From: Flavobacteriaceae bacterium
Lineage (GTDB): Bacteria; Bacteroidota; Bacteroidia; Flavobacteriales; Flavobacteriaceae
Direction: 5' to 3'
NCBI GenBank assembly: GCA_014075215.1
Contig: CP046177.1
Location: 4,154,501-4,218,500, forward strand
DNA length: 64,000 nucleotides
The first letter of the stretch is position 1, and each line of letters starts with the position of its first letter. Below, piece by piece: positions 54,676-63,600 of the stretch. Under the pieces are notes generated by a model. It ran no database searches and was not told the origin of the DNA. It was given only the letters and a program-made list of their open reading frames with translations. The position numbers and the translations under genes were made by a program.

Positions 54676-55532
54676 TGAAAATAGCACCGATTAATAGAAA
54701 AAAAAGAAGGTACGCCATCGCTACTATTTGTAATGCTTTCGAGTTAAAAAGAGATGCTTATTACAAATATCAAAAAAGGTTTGTTCTTAAAAAACAAATA
54801 GAACAAAATGTAATAATGCTTGTTAAAAAAAGCAGGAAAACATTACCCAGAGAAGGTACTAGAAAGCTAATGAAATCCTTACATAATGATTTTAGGAAAC
54901 AGAATATAAATATAGGTAGAGACCAGTTATTTAGAATCTTAAAAGAAAATAATTTGTTAATTAGAAGGAAAAAATATTCTTCTAAAACAACCAACTCTTA
55001 CCATCGTTTTTATAAATATAAAAATATCATAAAAGACCTGATCATTAATAGACCTAACCAAGTTTGGGCTTCGGATATTACCTATATAAGAACTATAAAT
55101 GGATTTTGTTATTTAGCACTTATTACTGATATGTATTCAAGAAAAATAGTAGGCTATGATATTAGTGATAGTTTAGAACTTAAAGGCTGTGTTAGAGCTT
55201 TAAATAAAGCTATTTATCAAACTAAAAATACCGAAGAAATCATACATCATTCTGATAGAGGAATACAATATTGTAGCAATGTTTATACTCAAATTTTGAA
55301 AAGAAAAAAGATACAAATCAGTATGACCCAAGAAAATCATTGCTACGAAAACGCAATGGCCGAAAGAGTTAACGGAATTTTAAAAGATGAATTCTTCCTC
55401 GACCAAACATTTACAAATATCAATCACGCCAAAAAAGCAACAAAAAATGCAATCAAATTATATAATAATAAAAGATTACATTTATCTTTAGATTATAAAA
55501 CACCTAATTACGTGCACAAAAATGTAGCATAA
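54675..55532 (+). CDS. IS3-family OrfB transposase (DDE)
   Basis: 285 residues, integrase-core (rve) transposase. DDE residues are visible: D in WASDITYIRTINGF, D in HHSDRGIQYCS, E in NAMAERVNGILKDEF, with the usual K/R after it. An N-terminal helical HTH_21-like region (REGTRKLMKSLHNDFRKQNI) precedes the core. It is in the -1 frame relative to OrfA, and that frame is open from the A9 run through the ATG, so an OrfAB fusion can be made by frameshift. It is complete. Confidence 0.95.
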   Translation: MKIAPINRKKRRYAIATICNAFELKRDAYYKYQKRFVLKKQIEQNVIMLVKKSRKTLPREGTRKLMKSLHNDFRKQNINIGRDQLFRILKENNLLIRRKKYSSKTTNSYHRFYKYKNIIKDLIINRPNQVWASDITYIRTINGFCYLALITDMYSRKIVGYDISDSLELKGCVRALNKAIYQTKNTEEIIHHSDRGIQYCSNVYTQILKRKKIQISMTQENHCYENAMAERVNGILKDEFFLDQTFTNINHAKKATKNAIKLYNNKRLHLSLDYKTPNYVHKNVA

Positions 55533-55575
55533 ATTTTAATAATTAACTGTAGCCCTATTTTAGGACGAGACACTT

Positions 55576-56110
55576 AGATTATATGAGAAGAAATTTTAAC
55601 AGTTTTGTAGAGGGATCTGATACTACTTTTGAGCCTTATTGTGAAATAGCATCAATGTGCCAAACTGAAACTACTCTTTGGAATTCGAATAATCCATTGG
55701 GAAGTATCATTTATATAGATATTCCCGGAGATGATGGTGTTGTTGTTTGTACGGAGTATACAAATAGTTATTGGTACTTTATGACTATGAACGCTCCTTA
55801 TGCAGGTAATCACCCTGTAAGTGGTACACGTCAATTTGGCTATGAACAAAATGCTAATGGTTCATTTAACTTTTTTGTTCGAGGTGTCGACAGAATTGAT
55901 TCAGGTGTAATGGAGCTTTTAGCATCATCTCAAATTTTTGGAGGTGCGGATTCTTTATGGGCTTTCTTCCAAGCTAAAACGAGTCAATTTGTCAATAATA
56001 ATGGAGGTTCTTCAACTATTGTAACACCTGTAAAGAACAGACCAGATTGGGATAAAGTAGAAGAAGTATTGAGTGGAGAAAGACCAATTAGTGATTTAGG
56101 ATGCAATTAA
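55576..56110 (+). pseudogene. Surface lipoprotein gene, 3' part (after the IS3 element)
   Basis: Continues the interrupted frame as LDYMRRNFNSFVEGSDTT and ends DWDKVEEVLSGERPISDLGC at 56110. An ATG at 55583 would allow translation of a 175-residue piece, but without a signal peptide it should not be exported. The module is rich in aromatic and polar residues (TNSYWYFMTMNAPYAGNHPV, FNFFVRGVDRIDSGVMELLA). I associate a similar module with C-termini of flavobacterial surface/RHS-type proteins, from memory and uncertain, which is why a toxin-like tip domain is possible. The next gene starts 10 bases later. Confidence 0.75.
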
Positions 56111-56120
56111 TTATTAAATA

Positions 56121-56552
56121 ATGAAAAAAATAATTTTCACGCTATTAATTATATCACTAATTACTTTTTTTATAAAAAGTATTTTAGACATAGCATTACG
56201 ATGGTTTTTAGTTTTAGGAGAAGTTAGGGAAAGTTTATATGGTATTTTTAGCCCATTAGGTTATATAAAGCTAAGCTTTATATTTCATTTTTGGGCTTAC
56301 TTCCTAATATCAATTTTGTTATATTTTGTTATATCATCATTTAAGAAGCTTAAAATTTTGGCGTTGTATATTTTGTCTTTCTTTATAGTTATTTTGATTT
56401 GTCTTAACGATCATAATTATCAATTTCCGATGAAGCAATACCATTTTCCTTCAAAACAAGTTTTTAATTATATACTTGTAAAAGAAATTATTGTTTATTT
56501 AGTATCACTATTTATAATGATTTATATGCTAAAAAAGACAATTAAAAAATGA
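56121..56552 (+). CDS. Small integral membrane protein
   Basis: 143 residues, no family recognised. Four membrane segments, about residues 4-22, 45-72, 78-97 and 120-140 (last one VKEIIVYLVSLFIMIYML). A short loop between the first two has VRESLYGIFSPLGYIKLSF. It lies 10 bases after the split lipoprotein gene and on the same strand, so it was probably its operon partner. If the lipoprotein is a toxin, a membrane immunity protein would be a natural reading, but this is inference. Confidence 0.55.
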   Translation: MKKIIFTLLIISLITFFIKSILDIALRWFLVLGEVRESLYGIFSPLGYIKLSFIFHFWAYFLISILLYFVISSFKKLKILALYILSFFIVILICLNDHNYQFPMKQYHFPSKQVFNYILVKEIIVYLVSLFIMIYMLKKTIKK

Positions 56553-56624
56553 TCTTAAATCTACTATATATCGAGAAAAAAACAGATTAAATGCTGATGA
56601 ACAAGCAGAAGGAGGCATTAAATA

Positions 56625-57198
56625 ATGAACAACAAAATAATGATAATGCTGTTTCAAATAAAACATGTAATTAAAAAGGTCTCCCTATTAAGTTTTGTAT
56701 TTCTGATTCTAAGTTGTAGGGAATCAAAAGGAGATGATGTTATTTCAATTAACAAAAGAGCTAACTTTACAACGAAAGCAATATCTCGTTACTATAAATT
56801 TCGTTTTTTTAATGAAAGTCCTGTCAGAATTACTAAAGGATATGACAAAAAAACAGCAAATTATCTGGGCCTCAACAGAGGAGCAAGAAAAATTGGATAT
56901 TCGTTTTTCCAATAGATTTAAAGTACTTGATAGCTTATTAGCAAAGAAAGATATAGCATCATTATTAGAACAAATCCGTAATTTAAGTGATTGGCAAGAA
57001 AAAGACTTGAATAAAATACATGACTTCAAAATATCTTTTAATTCCAATTCAAACAGAATATCAAAACCTATTTATACACTGAATAAGAAATATGCAATTA
57101 TTTGTTACGACTTTTCTTATACGGATAAGAATATTATTATTTATAAAAAAGTAAATAATAACTGGGTTTATGTAAGCATTATTAAAAATATATTATAA
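56625..57198 (+). pseudogene. Small lipoprotein gene with an A7 frameshift
   Basis: The first frame (56625-56915) has a signal peptide with lipobox (LLSFVFLILSCRESK) and reads KFRFFNESPVRITKGYD. The overlapping +1 frame from the A7 run (56847-56853) reads KKQQIIWASTEEQEKLDIRF and on to VYVSIIKNIL at 57198. With six A instead of seven the two join into one ORF of about 190 residues, so a +1 base is the likely cause. Either phase-variable, a pseudogene, or a sequencing error. No function recognised. Confidence 0.6.
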
Positions 57199-57373
57199 CT
57201 GTAATAATCAATGGGCATTTTAAATCTCTGACTTGTTGTCTGATTCCTGTAGTAGCTTGAATATCATTTAATTTCAAACAGATTTTAAAAGAAGTAACTT
57301 TAGAACTTTCTAACTTTTCCACTATTCTATTTTTCGATGCTAATTTGTATCTTGCAAGCGTTAACCCGGTTTT

Positions 57374-58252
57374 ATGTCTTCTAAATTTGATTCTTATCAA
57401 AAACGCAGATTACGATCTTCTTATTTTTCTGTTGTTGTAAGCATTGCTTTGGTGCTGTTTATGGTAGGTATTTTGAGTTTGGTATTGTTAAAATCTACAA
57501 AAGTTGCGAATCTTTTTAAAGAACAGGTAGCAATAACGCTCTTTTTAAAAAAGGGTCTCACAAAAAATAATATTGAAAACCTGAAAGCATCTTTGGAAAA
57601 AGAAAAATTTACCAGAAAAATTGTGTATATAACGAAAGAAGAAGCTGCCAAAACATATCGTAAAGAGATAGGGGAGGATTTCTTAATATTTTTAGGCGAA
57701 AATCCTCTAAAAGACGGAATAGACGTATATGTAAAAGCCGAATTTGTAACTCCTTCAAAAATGCTTGAATTAGAAAAAAAATTCAAAGAAAATGCCTTTG
57801 TTTCCGAGGTTTCCTACGACAAGCCTTTAATACGATTACTTACCAAAAATATACAAAAGATCAGTTTTTGGTTATTGGTCATAAGTAGTTTTTTTGGATT
57901 GATTTCTATTATTCTGATTAACAGCTCTATACGCTTGTCTATCTATTCAAAAAGATTTAATATCAAAACCATGCAAATGGTAGGTGCCACAAAAAATTTT
58001 ATTCGAAAACCTTTTATTTGGAACAGTATAAAATTAGGCTTCTTAGGTGCTATCCTTGCATTAGCGGGAATCTCTTTTATCATTTATTATTTGGATAAAG
58101 AAATTCCGGGGTTAGCATTAACAGAAGATTATATAACATTGAGTTATTTGGCCGGAGGTGTATTGATCATGTCGTTTTTAATTAGTTGGATCAGTACATT
58201 TTTTGCTACACAACGTTTTTTAAACTTACAAACAAACGAATTATATTATTGA
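57374..58252 (+). CDS. ftsX: Cell division protein FtsX
   Basis: 292-residue permease-like protein that with FtsE links septal peptidoglycan hydrolysis to division. First membrane helix about residues 17-38 (YFSVVVSIALVLFMVGILSL), an extracytoplasmic domain (VYITKEEAAKTYRKEIGEDF), then three helices (WLLVISSFFGLISIILINSS, LGFLGAILALAGISFIIYYL, LAGGVLIMSFLISWISTFFA). Length and topology fit FtsX. It opens the run ftsX-DUF3098-uppP-truB, in which genes are separated by 4 bases or fewer up to uppP. Confidence 0.93.
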   Translation: MSSKFDSYQKRRLRSSYFSVVVSIALVLFMVGILSLVLLKSTKVANLFKEQVAITLFLKKGLTKNNIENLKASLEKEKFTRKIVYITKEEAAKTYRKEIGEDFLIFLGENPLKDGIDVYVKAEFVTPSKMLELEKKFKENAFVSEVSYDKPLIRLLTKNIQKISFWLLVISSFFGLISIILINSSIRLSIYSKRFNIKTMQMVGATKNFIRKPFIWNSIKLGFLGAILALAGISFIIYYLDKEIPGLALTEDYITLSYLAGGVLIMSFLISWISTFFATQRFLNLQTNELYY

Positions 58253-58256
58253 AAAT

Positions 58257-58496
58257 ATGAATACAAAAAATAATAAACCGGAATTTTTATTCGGAAAAAA
58301 GAATTACCAATTTATGTTTATAGGCATTGCTATAATTGCGCTTGGGTTTATTTTGATGGCCGGTGGCGGAAGCGATGATCCTGAAATCTTTAACGAAGCT
58401 ATTTATAGTTGGAGACGTATCCGTTTAGCTCCTACATTGGTTATCATAGGATTGGGTGTGGAAATTTATGCTATCATGCTAAAACTCAAAAAATAA
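58257..58496 (+). CDS. DUF3098 membrane protein
   Basis: 79 residues. Start NTKNNKPEFLFGKKNYQFMF, then a hydrophobic segment (IGIAIIALGFILMAGGGSDD) and a second one (RLAPTLVIIGLGVEIYAIML), so two membrane spans. This is the DUF3098 family found between ftsX and uppP in Bacteroidota. Role unknown. It lies 4 bases after ftsX, and uppP begins 1 base after it. Confidence 0.88.
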   Translation: MNTKNNKPEFLFGKKNYQFMFIGIAIIALGFILMAGGGSDDPEIFNEAIYSWRRIRLAPTLVIIGLGVEIYAIMLKLKK

Positions 58497-59305
58497 ATGG
58501 ATATTTTGGGGGCTGTTATTCTGGCAATTATTGAAGGAATTACAGAATATTTGCCTATTTCTTCTACAGGACATATGATCATTGCCTCTTCGTTTATGAA
58601 AATTGCCGGTGATGATTTTACAAAACTATTCACCATCGTCATTCAGTTAGGTGCTATTTTATCTGTAGTTGTTTTATACTGGAAACGCTTTTTTCAAAGC
58701 GTTGATTTCTATTTAAAACTAATGGTTGCATTTGTACCTGCTATTATTTTAGGCCTTTATTAAATAACATTATTGATGATCTTCTGGAAAGCCCCATAAC
58801 AGTTGCCATATCACTAATTATAGGCGGATTTATCTTATTAAAAGTAGATGATTGGTTTAAAAAAAATGAAGAATTTGACAAAGCAAACCAAACAGCACAT
58901 ACGGAAATTAATTACATGACTGCTTTAAAAATTGGTTTTTTTCAGTGCTTGGCAATGATTCCCGGAACATCAAGAAGTGGAGCAAGTATCGTAGGAGGAA
59001 TGACTCAAAAAATAAATAGAAAAACCGCAGCGGAATTTTCTTTTTTTCTGGCAGTACCCACCTTGTTGGGCGCAACCTTGAAAAAAGGATATGATTATTA
59101 TAATGCCGGTTTTGAACTAACTGACCAACAAATCAATTACCTGATTATTGGAAATATCATTGCTTTCGTAGTAGCGTTGATTGCCATCAAATCGTTTATT
59201 GATTATCTAAGTAGAAAAGGATTTAAAATCTTTGGATATTATCGTATACTACTAGGTATCTTTCTTCTGATAACTCACTTTTTTGTTTATAAATTGACCA
59301 TCTAA
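58497..59305 (+). pseudogene. uppP: Undecaprenyl-diphosphate phosphatase (frameshifted)
   Basis: UppP (BacA) recycles undecaprenyl diphosphate and confers bacitracin resistance. The first frame reads EGITEYLPISSTGHMIIASS (the conserved ExxxE-type motif region) to VAFVPAIILGLY and stops at 58763. The next frame continues LLNNIIDDLLESP and on through GGFILLKVDDWFKK to FFQCLAMIPGTSRSGASIVG, the second signature. Together they make about 269 residues, the normal size. One T missing in GGCCTTTATTA near 58755-58760 explains the break. Whether it is a real mutation or a read error decides if the gene is functional. It is followed by truB after 5 bases. Confidence 0.88.
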
Positions 59306-59310
59306 ATTGC

Positions 59311-60009
59311 ATGACTGCAGAAGATTATAAAGAGGGGCAGGTTTTACTTATCAACAAACCATTATACCAAACTTCATTTCAGGTGGTAAATAAAATTCGT
59401 TGGCACATTAAACAACGTTTTAATATTCGTAAAATAAAGGTAGGGCATGCCGGGACTTTAGACCCGCTGGTTACCGGATTATTAATTATTTGTACCGGAA
59501 AACAGACTAAAAATATTAGCAAGTATCAAAGTGAGGTAAAAGAATACATCGGTACTATTACCTTAGGAGGAACCACTCCCAGTTTTGATCTGGAAACGGA
59601 AGTTGATCAAAAGTACCCCATAGACCATATTCATAGCGATTTCATATATGAGACCGCTCAAAAATTCATAGGCCGTATTCAACAAAAACCTCCTATCTTT
59701 TCAGCTGTAAAAAAAGACGGAAAACGATTATATGAATTGGCAAGAGAAGGCAAAACTGTAGATATCGAACCCAGGAAAGTTACGATTTCCGAGTTTGAAA
59801 TTACTACCATTGAGCTCCCGAAGATACAATTTAGAGTCGTTTGCAGTAAAGGAACTTACATTCGTTCTTTAGCAAATGATTTTGGCAAAGCACTACAATC
59901 CGGAGGACATTTATCTGAACTACAAAGAACAAAAATTGGAGATTTTTCAGTTACATCTGCTATTTCTTTGGACGGTTTTATTAAAAATTTAAACGAATTT
60001 AAAGCGTAA
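59311..60009 (+). CDS. truB: tRNA pseudouridine(55) synthase
   Basis: 232 residues. TruB makes pseudouridine 55 in the T-loop of tRNA. The catalytic Asp is in KVGHAGTLDPLVTGLLIICT, and QKYPIDHIHSDFIYETAQKF and QQKPPIFSAVKKDGKRLYEL are typical. FRVVCSKGTYIRSLANDFGK is the conserved C-terminal region. Shorter than E. coli TruB (314) because the C-terminal extension is missing, as often in Bacteroidota. Its ATG is 5 bases after uppP. Confidence 0.95.
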   Translation: MTAEDYKEGQVLLINKPLYQTSFQVVNKIRWHIKQRFNIRKIKVGHAGTLDPLVTGLLIICTGKQTKNISKYQSEVKEYIGTITLGGTTPSFDLETEVDQKYPIDHIHSDFIYETAQKFIGRIQQKPPIFSAVKKDGKRLYELAREGKTVDIEPRKVTISEFEITTIELPKIQFRVVCSKGTYIRSLANDFGKALQSGGHLSELQRTKIGDFSVTSAISLDGFIKNLNEFKA

Positions 60010-60064
60010 GTTTTATATTTACCTGAAAACAAGCATAATAGACTTTAATTTACATAAGAAAAAA

Positions 60065-60481
60065 ATGAAAAAAACATATACACTGGCACTAATACTGATG
60101 TCATTTTTCGGATGCTTTTCACCCGAAGGTAACAACGAAGTAGCGAATTTGGAAATTCGAATTTCTAATATAAGTCGATTCAATTATGAAAATATAAAGG
60201 TAAATGCATCAGGAGAGACAGTATATTTTGGAAATCTTAACTCAAATTCAAAATCCGAATATAAAACGTTCGATGTTGCTTACAGATACGTTTTTGTTGA
60301 GTTTCAAATCGATGGAGAAACGTTTACTCTTCAGCCCATTGATTATGTCGGAGAAACACCCTTGGGAAACGGAAAGTATAGCTACGAAATAGATATTGAC
60401 CCGAACAGTCAATTTCAAAAGGTGATGCTGAAATTAAAACACGAAAACCTTTGCAGAATTAAAAAGGCACTGGTATTTTAA
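60065..60481 (+). CDS. Hypothetical lipoprotein
   Basis: 138 residues. Signal peptide with lipobox: MKKTYTLALILMSFFGCFSP, Cys at 17. The mature part is beta-rich by appearance (NLEIRISNISRFNYENIKVN, YRYVFVEFQIDGETFTLQPI). No domain recognised. It stands 55 bases after truB and ends in a hairpin-rich intergenic region opposite the protease gene. Confidence 0.7.
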   Translation: MKKTYTLALILMSFFGCFSPEGNNEVANLEIRISNISRFNYENIKVNASGETVYFGNLNSNSKSEYKTFDVAYRYVFVEFQIDGETFTLQPIDYVGETPLGNGKYSYEIDIDPNSQFQKVMLKLKHENLCRIKKALVF

Positions 60482-60589
60482 CTTTATTTTCCTTAAAAAA
60501 TAAAGTTTGAAAGTTGAAAAGTCAGAAAGTGTTAAAACTTATTATTTAAGTGAACTTTTAACTTCTTGGGGCTTTTCAACTTTCAAACT
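60480..60589. terminator. Nested inverted repeats at a convergent gene junction
   Basis: Between the lipoprotein (plus) and protease (minus) stops are AACTTTATTTT/AAAATAAAGTT (60480-60490 and 60497-60507) and an 18-bp perfect pair, AGTTTGAAAGTTGAAAAG with its reverse complement (60504-60521 and 60572-60589). Inside it lies GTTAAAA/TTTTAAC. Likely a bidirectional terminator; the outer pair is longer than needed for one. Confidence 0.7.
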
Positions 60590-60601
60590 GTACTAAATCC
60601 T

Positions 60602-63600
60602 TTACTTAGAAATAATCACCTTCTTAATTCCTGCTTTATTTCCTTGTTTTATTTTTAACAAATAGATGCCGTTGGAAATAGCATTTACATCTATTTTCTT
60701 AGAAAAGAATCCGGTTGTAATTGTATTATCCTTACTGGCATAAATAAGTCTTCCTTGTAAATCATATAATTGGAGAACCATCGCATCATTTAAAGATGTG
60801 TCAACACTTACATTAATTTCTCCTGTTGATGGATTTGGAAAAACCGAAATACTTCCTAAGTCAAAACTATCAAGACTGGCAGTTGCTGAAATACTCACCG
60901 TTTGGTTTGGCAACCATCCATTGGTTCCATTTAAAATATCTACTTTAAACTCATCATTAAATACGCTTGTTTGTGAGTTTGTAAAAGCCATTCTTCCCAG
61001 ATTAATATCTTCCTGTGTAAATGTATCGCTAACAATTATCGGTATTCCGTTTTTGGTTATACTTCCCAAAGCCGGTGCTACCACTAAAGTATATACTTGT
61101 TGAGCAGCAGTTTCTGACGCAGTAGTAGCTTCCATATGAGTAGCCATTATCGTTTCACTTGCATTTGCAACTGCAGTCAAAACATTGGAGGTAAATGCAG
61201 GAGGGCTGCTGTTAGGTTCTTTTGTACAAATAGTAATACTTGCTGCAGCAATATTTCCTCCATCATCGGCAACAAGGTCTCTCATGGCTATAAACCAGGT
61301 TCCCATAGCATTTTTTCCTCTTTCGGCACTTAGCTTTTCTGCCGGTGCAATGGTACCCGTTATTGCCGGTGCCAAGGGACTGCATGAAAGTACTGATCCG
61401 TCATCGTCAAAAGTAGCGTCTATATTATCCGTACCGTCACATGGGTTATTTAAAAAATAAATATTATTAGACCCTAACGCATTTGGTTCTTGTATGAATA
61501 CCCTTAAGTTAGACACATTTGTATGATTAATGGTAACAGAAGCTGTTAGTTTATCAATTACTATATTGTCTGTTACTGCAATAGGAACTGAGGCTATTTC
61601 ATTTGCTTCCAGGCCGCCCACAAACCCGGATGAAAAATCGGTTGCTGTATACGTGTAAGAACAGTTTGCTATTCCTGTTTGAAAACTCCTTATTTCTGAA
61701 AAAGAAGAATTAGTCCCGCAAGTGTTCTCAGGTTTTACTCTCCAGTAATAGACGGTGTCTTCAGAAAGCCCCGTTGCAATAAAGTCTGTATCCGTTTCAT
61801 TTCCGGAAGCTATGATAGTAGAAAATGACGGGGTATCCGATACCTGTACCAGATATGATTGTGCATTGATATTGTTTTGCCATGTTAAGGGCGTCTGACT
61901 CATAGAAACCTCTCGTTCCCCATCCGCCGGAGTGCTTAATACAACAGGGTGGTTTGTAAAATCATCTTTAAAAATTCTTACTTGTACCGTTTCTCTTTTT
62001 GATATGTTTCCATTATTTCCTACAATATCCACACTATATGTTCCCGGGTCTAATCCATCCAAATTTTCAAAAGTTACCGTAAAATTACCATCTGCACTTA
62101 AGCTTGTCGTTGAAAAGTTAGCTGTCATGCCCGTAGGTAAATTTTCTGCTGTAAAATTGGTAGTGGTGGGTATTGACTGCCTGTAATTAAAATTAAAAAG
62201 TGCATTGCCGGAGGTACATGTATCAACAGCAGAAGTTGTTGTAGCTATTGTAAAATCTGAAGAAATCCCTGTAACAATCAGCGAAAACCTTTGACTTCCG
62301 TTTGTCAATGTACCTTTATGAGTTACTGTAATCGTATAATCTCCGGAACCAACTCCTACATCTACTCTTTCATAAGGATCAACTATATTGTCTCCTTTAT
62401 CATTTGTGTTTACACTTGTTAACCTCCAAGGCATAAAGGTCCCTGTCGTATTTGATACTCTGATATCCAAATCATTTACCAGTACCGGTGTTCCGTCATT
62501 TGCAACTCCGCTAACAGCTGTTCCGGGAACATCTGTCCAGCTGATAGAAGCTATCAAAGGATTGACTCCGTCTGCCTTGACCGTTAAGGTATGGGTTTCT
62601 CCCTGAGAAAGTTCTAATTCTCTAATTTCTGAAAGCAGTCCTCTATCTGTAATGGTTTCCGCGGCTTTTTTAGCATTTAATAAGCCCCAGCCCCAAGTAG
62701 CATCTGGTCCAGGTACTGTGAAGCTTCCGTCATCTGCCGTATGGAGTGCCAGTCCTTTCAAAGTGGCTGCTCTCATAAACACTCCTTGCGTGTTATTATA
62801 GTGTTGTTGCAATAACAACAAAGAACCACATACATTTGGAGAAGACATGGAGGTTCCCGATATTCTTGCATATGCATTGTCAGCAGATTCAAAAGTAGAA
62901 TGTAAACTTGTACCATTTCCGGTAATATCCGGTTTTATTCTTAAATCATCCGTTGGTCCTTCAGAGCTACCGCCGTTTATAGATACAAAATTTAATGTTC
63001 CATCGCCATTAATAGTGGCATCCTGAGCATTTGCCACTACCAGATTGTTTTTAGATGTAGACCATCCTGTTAGTTTATCAAATGACGCATTTCCTGCTAA
63101 TGGAACTGCATTAGAGGTATTATCATTTCCACTATTTCCTGCAGATGTAACATTTAAGTAATACGGTGCATTGTATAGGATCTCATCAAGGTTTCTGGAA
63201 TTGCTTATATAGGCACCTGCTATCCAATCCGAAACATCTTCCAAGGCAAAACCATAGGAATGATTGGAAAGCAGCATTCCGTTTGCTGCAGCATCTGTTA
63301 TCTCACTTTCATCATTGTTCCAATCATGTCCAATTCCCTTTGCCTGAGGAGTCATTCCCTTAGCTTCAGCATCTACTCCGGAAGCTATAATGATTCCTGT
63401 TACATGCGCCCCATGAAAACTCAATGTACTTGTCCCATCTCCAATAGAATACCTGTTATCCCCTCCTGCTCCGTCATATTCCTGATGTGTACTTCTTGCC
63501 AATCCTCCGTCCCAGATATAGGCAGTCATTCCCTGCCCTTCCAGGTTTAAACCTAAGCCTCCGTTGTTGTGTAACCAGTTTGTCCTTGTAGATAATGCCG

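Larger units (their letters stand above)
54264..55572 (+). mobile_element. IS3-family insertion sequence (1309 bp, intact)
   Basis: Ends TGACCCGTCCTGAAATA (left) and, reverse complemented from the right, TGTCTCGTCCTAAAATA, so the imperfect terminal repeats begin TG and end CA. It is flanked by the 3-bp duplication CTT (54261-54263 and 55573-55575). It encodes OrfA and OrfB with an A9 run at 54648-54656, the likely -1 frameshift site. It interrupts a lipoprotein gene cleanly, so insertion is recent or at least exact. Confidence 0.95.

Noticed and set aside
57199..57373. Promoter search before ftsX (TAATTTG)
   Set aside because: One base short of TAnnTTTG; not enough to call.
61932..62186. Plus-strand ORFs inside the S8 protease gene
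   Set aside because: Antisense shadows of a clear 1099-codon gene.
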